The position numbers and the translations under genes were made by a program. The notes beneath the pieces were generated by a model. The model worked only from the letters and a program-made list of their open reading frames with translations, did not search any database and was not told where the DNA came from. DNA of 10,272 nt from Verrucomicrobiia bacterium (lineage in GTDB: Bacteria > Verrucomicrobiota > Verrucomicrobiia > Limisphaerales > Palsa-1400), in the NCBI GenBank assembly GCA_025934545.1, contig JAICXV010000023.1, positions 1 to 10,272 on the forward strand, given 5' to 3'. Numbering within the stretch: the first letter of the stretch is position 1; every line of letters starts with the position of its first letter. Positions 6,160-10,272 of the stretch are shown here, in pieces.

Positions 6160-7155
6160 TTAGCGCAACCACCGCGCAACGTCCGTGGCGGAGTAAGTAA
6201 TCACCATATCCGCCCCAGCCCGCTTCATCGACAACAACGTTTCCAACGTCACCGCCCGTTCATCGATCCAACCCTTCGCACCGGCGGCCTTGATCATCGC
6301 AAACTCACCACTGACCGCGTAGGCCGCCGTCGGATAACCAAATTCAGTTTTGACGCGATGCAGAATATCCAGATACGCCAACGCCGGCTTGACCATCACC
6401 ATGTCCGCGCCTTCCTGTAAATCCATCGCGACCTCGCGCATCGCTTCATCCGAATTGGCCGGATCCATTTGGTAACTGCGACGGTCGCCGAATTGCGGCG
6501 TCGATTCCGCCGCTTCACGAAACGGTCCGTAATACGCTGACGCAAATTTCGCAGCGTAAGAAAGAATCGGCATCTCGGCAAAACCGCGTTCATCGAGCAA
6601 CGCCCGAATCGCCGCAACCCGTCCGTCCATCATATCGCTTGGCGCAACGATATCTGCGCCCGCTTCCGCATGGCTCAGCGCCGTTCGCGCGAGCAACTGC
6701 AAGCTGGGATCATTTTCCACGCGGCCCTTTCCCTTGTGGACAATTCCGCAATGGCCGTGGCTCATATATTCGCACAAGCACACATCGGTCAGCACCAGCA
6801 AATCGGGCAATTCCCGTTTCAACAAACGCACCGCTTGCTGAACAATTCCCTTCGCCGCATAAGCGCCCGACGCCTTCTCATCTTTCTTGTCGGGGATGCC
6901 AAATAAAATAACCGCCGGCACGCCGAGCGAATGCGCCTTTTCCGCGTCCTTCAGAACTTCGTCCGGCGAAAGTTGAAATACCCCCGGCATCGCTCCCACC
7001 GGTTGCCGAAGCTTTTTTCCAAACCGCGCGAACAGCGGCAAGATCAGCGAGTCCACCGTCAAACGGTTTTGCTGCACCATTCGACGAAGCACCGTCGATT
7101 GTCGCATCCGCCGCGGCCGATATTGTGGAAACCGCCCCGGAAAACCAAAGTTCAT
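6160..7155 (-). CDS. hemB: Porphobilinogen synthase (ALA dehydratase)
   Basis: HemB condenses two 5-aminolevulinate molecules to porphobilinogen, the second common step of tetrapyrrole (heme, cobalamin, siroheme) synthesis in the cytoplasm. The protein has 331 residues, the usual length for the family. The cysteine-rich metal site DVCLCEYMSHGHCG carries Cys126, Cys128 and Cys136, indicating the zinc-type enzyme. The two Schiff-base lysines are Lys203 (SYAAKFASAYYGPFR) and Lys256 (MVMVKPALAYLD). The C-terminal VSGEFAMIKAA and GADMVITY segments are also typical. I chose the ATG at 7155 because family members often start just before a basic PRRMR-like stretch; an in-frame GTG at 7203 would add 16 residues. 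Neither has a clear ribosome site. The DUF4230 gene lies 69 bp upstream on the same strand and probably shares the transcript. No other heme genes lie in the window. Confidence 0.96.
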   Translation of the reverse strand: MNFGFPGRFPQYRPRRMRQSTVLRRMVQQNRLTVDSLILPLFARFGKKLRQPVGAMPGVFQLSPDEVLKDAEKAHSLGVPAVILFGIPDKKDEKASGAYAAKGIVQQAVRLLKRELPDLLVLTDVCLCEYMSHGHCGIVHKGKGRVENDPSLQLLARTALSHAEAGADIVAPSDMMDGRVAAIRALLDERGFAEMPILSYAAKFASAYYGPFREAAESTPQFGDRRSYQMDPANSDEAMREVAMDLQEGADMVMVKPALAYLDILHRVKTEFGYPTAAYAVSGEFAMIKAAGAKGWIDERAVTLETLLSMKRAGADMVITYSATDVARWLR

Positions 7156-7224
7156 GAAGTTACGGTAACGAACGAATCCCGAAGAAGAAACTCGAAAATC
7201 CACCGCCGGTACCGCGAGGCTCTG

Positions 7225-7929
7225 CTACTGGAAGCTCACATCCTCAAACCCCAGTTGATAAAACAAATTGCTCATTTGCGTCCGCGCGCGCTCGGTCGCT
7301 TCCTTGATAATCCCGTTATCGTAAGCTGCCCGCGTCAGCTTCTGCAGCGCGTTCTTGCGCGCATTTTGTTCCAGGTCCTTGTCGAACGCGCGCATCAACC
7401 CCGTCGTCCGTTCCAAAATCTCCGTCTTATGCTCGTCCAGATACACATCCGTAATCGCCGCCGCCGGCAGTTTAATTTTCAGTTTCTTACCCGTCACATT
7501 GATGTCCCCGGGTTTGATCTGATCCAAATAAATCCCCGCCTTCACAATCCCATGGGCAACTAACAGCACGCGATTGTCCCCGTACCATTTCGCATCTTCC
7601 GCCACGACCACATTTTCCACGACGTATTTGACCGTCACCAATTGCGACAAGGTCTGCACTTGCTTCAAAATAACGGAGGTATTGTAAGTGACCGACGAAG
7701 ACCGGCTAACGCGCGTCAGATAAAAACCCAACGCCGCTCCAATCAGAAAAACCAACAACACTCCTATAATCGCCAGCCGATTCAGCACGGTTCCGACTGT
7801 ATCCAACACGCCGAACACGTGGAAGCAGAAACGACTTAAACGCGTCCCGAAGGCGTCCCGAACGCCGCCTGCGAAAGCGCCCATTTGGGCCAGTATAAAC
7901 TTGATTCCCTCCGCAAGAACTGTCACCAT
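7225..7929 (-). CDS. DUF4230-family membrane-anchored protein
   Basis: A 234-residue protein of unknown function resembling the DUF4230 family. A first segment (1-50) with some hydrophobic character is followed by a clear transmembrane helix at about 52-72 (IIGVLLVFLIGAALGFYL). The remaining soluble part is probably on the outer face of the membrane. It has the family pattern: VQTLSQLVTVKYVVENVV (91-108), a glycine-containing strand HGIVKAGIYLDQI (126-138) and KKLKIKLPAAAITDVYLDEHKTEI (148-171). A charged helical C-terminus follows. I chose the ATG at 7929; a start at 8049 is in frame but would overlap the signal-peptide region of the divergent nuclease. It lies upstream of hemB in the same direction. 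Members of this family are often found as single genes without known partners, so a link to heme synthesis is not implied. Family assignment is from pattern recognition only. Confidence 0.7.
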   Translation of the reverse strand: MVTVLAEGIKFILAQMGAFAGGVRDAFGTRLSRFCFHVFGVLDTVGTVLNRLAIIGVLLVFLIGAALGFYLTRVSRSSSVTYNTSVILKQVQTLSQLVTVKYVVENVVVAEDAKWYGDNRVLLVAHGIVKAGIYLDQIKPGDINVTGKKLKIKLPAAAITDVYLDEHKTEILERTTGLMRAFDKDLEQNARKNALQKLTRAAYDNGIIKEATERARTQMSNLFYQLGFEDVSFQ

Positions 7930-7968
7930 CGCACATTGAGTGAAAGTATCCGTGCCCGACGCCCTTCT

Positions 7969-10272
7969 GTGAAATCCACCCTGTTTCTTTTTTGCTGCCT
8001 GATATTCGCAAGTTTCTCTGCCAGAGCTATTATTGCGACGAATTCCCAATTACAACTCGGCAATCCGAGCGGAGCCATTACCGATCCGAACAACCACAAT
8101 CACTACCTGATTCAGCGAACGGTCGAGTCCATCGACTATAGCGACAACCTCGGTCAACCGAACTGGGCTAGTTGGGACGTTACATCAGCCGACATCGGCA
8201 CGAGCGGTCGTTCCAGTTCTTTCTTTCAAGATACGAATTTGCCGGCTTCGTTTCATGTCATTACCACTGGCACGTTTGGTGGCGGCTTCGATCGCGGTCA
8301 CATGTGCCCGTCCGCGGACCGCACGGATAACGTGACCGACAACGACCTCGTCTTCTTCATGTCGAACATCATTCCGCAGGCCTCGGGTAACAATCAGGGG
8401 CCGTGGGCTGACCTCGAAAATTACACACGCAGCCTTTTGACAACGAGTGAGTGTTGTGTCATTTCCGGACCGTATCTTTTTAACGGAGCAAAAACGCCGA
8501 ACAACAACCTCGTTTCAGTGCCGCTATGGACCTGGAAGGTAATCGTCGTCGCTCCCCTCGGCACCGGCACGGTGACCAATCGCATCACTTCCGCCACTCG
8601 CTGCATCGTTATCAAAATGCCGAACCTGACCAACATCACTTACGGCACGTGGGACACCTATGTAACCAATGCACATCAAATCGAAGTCGACACGGGTTAT
8701 AAGTTTTTCACCGCGCTCGACACTAATGTCGCGGAAGTTCTCCGGTGGAGAATCGATGGCGCAGCCGCACCGAGTATTTCCGGTTTCACACCATCCAGCG
8801 GTTCAACGGGAAACACCGTGACGCTCACCGGCGCCAATTTCACGAAAGCGTCCTGGGTCATTTTCAATAACGCTTACACGACCAACTTCACCGTCAATTC
8901 CAGCAGCAGCATTACCGTCACTGTGCCTGCGTCGGCTTCGACCGGCCAAATCAAAGTCATCGCGCCCGGCGGTCTCGCCACCAGTGCCAGCTCGTTCACC
9001 GTCGGTGCTTCCGGCAACGTCGTAATTACCTCGCAACCCTCCAGCGTCACTTCAAACGCTGGAACGGCCGCGAATTTCATCGTGCAAGCTGCCGGCAACG
9101 GCACGTTGTCATACCTGTGGAGCCGCAACGCAGTCCCACTCAGCAACGGCGGCGCAATCTCTGGCGCAACCACGACAAATCTCACCGTCACCGCCATCAG
9201 CCAGGCCAACGCCGGCACTTACACCTGCGTCGTCACCAACGCCACCAGTTCCGCCACCAGCAGCGGAGCGACCTTGACCGTCGTCGACGCTCCGGTCATC
9301 ACCACGCAACCTTCCAGTGTCAGTGTCAATTCCGGCACGACCGCGAATTTGAGCGTCATCGCCTCCGGCACTTCGCCAATTTATAAATGGCGCAAGAACG
9401 GAACCGCGATGACCGATGGCGGAAACATTACTGGTTCGGCCACCGCCAACTTAACCATTTCCAGCGCATCAGCCGCCGATGTCGCGAGCTATTCAGTCAT
9501 CGTCACCAATTCCGCCGGCTCGGTCACCAGCAGCAATGCCACGCTCACCGTCGCCAGCGTCCCAACGATCACCGCCCAACCTCAAAACGCCAGCGCCGCC
9601 ATCGGCGCTTCGACAAACTTTAGCGTCACCGCCACCGGCGCGCTCACCTACCAATGGCGCAAGAACGGCATCGCTTTGACCGATACCGGCGATTTCGCCG
9701 GAACCGCCACTTCCTCACTCACGGTCTCGCCCGTCGCCGCATCCGATGTCGCAAGTTATTCTGTCGTCGTCGGCAACTCCGCTGGCTCAACGACCAGCAG
9801 CAGCGCGACGTTGACCTTGTCAGGAACCGTTTCCATCACATCGCAACCATCGAGCCAGGCCGTCACGGCAGGGGCGGATGCAATGTTCACCGTGTCAGCA
9901 ACGGGTAGCGGAACGCTGACCTATCAATGGCGCTTTAACACCACCGCAATTTCCGGCGCGACCGACAGCACTTACACACGCAGTTCCGTTTCGAGCGCTG
10001 ACGCCGGCAGTTATTCGGTCATCGTCAGCAACAGTTTTTCAAGCGCGACCAGCTCCGATGCCGTGCTCTCCGTCGTCGCGGGTTCAAGCTCTGTTATCGC
10101 GCAATGGAACATGAACGTAACAAACAACGTGGGCACTCCGCCAGCCACTTCAACCGGTGCGGGAACAGCATCGTTCGTAGGTGGAACCGTGGGCACTTTC
10201 TTCACCGGCAACAACATAACCGATACAAACGCATCAAATTCTGCGTGGAGTATCAATGGTTATGCTGCACCA
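7969..10272 (+). CDS. Secreted DNA/RNA non-specific endonuclease, multidomain, partial
   Basis: The frame stays open for 768 codons to the window edge, so the C-terminus is missing. Residues 1-20 form a signal peptide (basic start, FLFCCLIFASF core, ARA end). Residues about 25-260 are a DNA/RNA non-specific endonuclease of the beta-beta-alpha-metal (NucA/Serratia) type. The DRGH motif gives the general base His111. In SNIIPQASGNNQGPWADLE, Asn142 is the expected metal ligand and Glu150 the conserved acid; the spacing matches Serratia nuclease. Residues about 268-345 look like an IPT/TIG domain (GFTPSSGSTGNTVTLTGANF). Four Ig-like domains follow (about 352-704). The last segment, from 705 (VIAQWNMN), begins another domain that I recall from other Verrucomicrobia secreted proteins. 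The likely role is extracellular nucleic-acid degradation. The start is GTG at 7969; a TTG at 7936 is in frame, and no ribosome site is seen for either. Confidence 0.9.
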   Translation, partial: MKSTLFLFCCLIFASFSARAIIATNSQLQLGNPSGAITDPNNHNHYLIQRTVESIDYSDNLGQPNWASWDVTSADIGTSGRSSSFFQDTNLPASFHVITTGTFGGGFDRGHMCPSADRTDNVTDNDLVFFMSNIIPQASGNNQGPWADLENYTRSLLTTSECCVISGPYLFNGAKTPNNNLVSVPLWTWKVIVVAPLGTGTVTNRITSATRCIVIKMPNLTNITYGTWDTYVTNAHQIEVDTGYKFFTALDTNVAEVLRWRIDGAAAPSISGFTPSSGSTGNTVTLTGANFTKASWVIFNNAYTTNFTVNSSSSITVTVPASASTGQIKVIAPGGLATSASSFTVGASGNVVITSQPSSVTSNAGTAANFIVQAAGNGTLSYLWSRNAVPLSNGGAISGATTTNLTVTAISQANAGTYTCVVTNATSSATSSGATLTVVDAPVITTQPSSVSVNSGTTANLSVIASGTSPIYKWRKNGTAMTDGGNITGSATANLTISSASAADVASYSVIVTNSAGSVTSSNATLTVASVPTITAQPQNASAAIGASTNFSVTATGALTYQWRKNGIALTDTGDFAGTATSSLTVSPVAASDVASYSVVVGNSAGSTTSSSATLTLSGTVSITSQPSSQAVTAGADAMFTVSATGSGTLTYQWRFNTTAISGATDSTYTRSSVSSADAGSYSVIVSNSFSSATSSDAVLSVVAGSSSVIAQWNMNVTNNVGTPPATSTGAGTASFVGGTVGTFFTGNNITDTNASNSAWSINGYAAP
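9022..10077 (+). repeat. Four tandem Ig-like domain repeats in the nuclease
   Basis: Four units of about 90 codons follow the pattern ITxQPss..G..a.F.V.A.G...Y.W..N......L.v....a.D.a.Y.V.V.Ns.gs.tSs.AtLtv. The conserved QP codons begin at 9034, 9307, 9577 and 9844. The core Trp codons begin at 9118, 9388, 9655 and 9928. Units 2 and 3 share a 16-nt identical stretch (9386-9401 and 9653-9668). Only unit 1 has a Cys in the YTC strand position; the others use Ser (YSV). The pattern indicates internal duplication. Confidence 0.85.

Noticed and set aside
7930..8049. N-terminal extension of the DUF4230 protein to a start at 8049
   Set aside because: It would overlap the signal-peptide coding region of the divergent nuclease. 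The added residues (NNSSGRETCEYQAAKKKQGG) look like antisense sequence.
9117..9908. Several shorter frames in the Ig repeat region on both strands
   Set aside because: They are out-of-frame readings of the repetitive nuclease sequence, which is open in one frame from 7969 to the edge.

Overview
The window most likely comes from a member of the Verrucomicrobiota, probably a soil or freshwater relative of Pedosphaera or Limisphaerales. This is inferred from protein style (Lon N-terminus, DUF4230 protein, secreted nuclease with IPT/TIG and Ig-like repeats), GC-rich codon use and a dispersed-type GC hairpin repeat. No marker gene proves it. The genes are mostly housekeeping and signalling, and I see no defence island, prophage, CRISPR array, tRNA or rRNA.

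Layout. Positions 1-116 are non-coding, rich in short inverted repeats and unlike the rest. They abut a Lon protease gene on the minus strand (117-983) that keeps only the N-terminal region and ends in about 21 unrelated residues, so the left edge is a rearrangement, an insertion or an assembly junction. A 267-bp intergenic region follows. Then come two plus-strand signalling genes: a compact soluble histidine kinase (1251-2018) and a REC-PAS-PAS-HisKA-HATPase-REC hybrid kinase (2113-4425). Converging on them is an XdhC/CoxI-family molybdenum-cofactor chaperone (4446-5357, minus). The 231-bp gap upstream of xdhC holds three adjacent hairpins and a good sigma70-like promoter placed almost on the start codon of a membrane-anchored FHA protein (5589-6158, plus).

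That gene converges, with one base between the stops, on hemB (6160-7155, minus). hemB lies downstream of a DUF4230 membrane protein gene (7225-7929, minus), and the two are probably co-transcribed. Divergent from them, with only 39 bp between, a secreted multidomain DNA/RNA non-specific endonuclease begins at 7969 and runs off the right edge without a stop.

Functional links: the small kinase may feed the N-terminal receiver of the hybrid kinase, but no DNA-binding output regulator is present. hemB supplies porphobilinogen for tetrapyrroles. XdhC implies a molybdenum hydroxylase elsewhere in the genome. The nuclease points to extracellular nucleic-acid use. The strongest candidates for a second look are the lon junction with its inverted-repeat flank, the triple hairpin block and the nuclease architecture.
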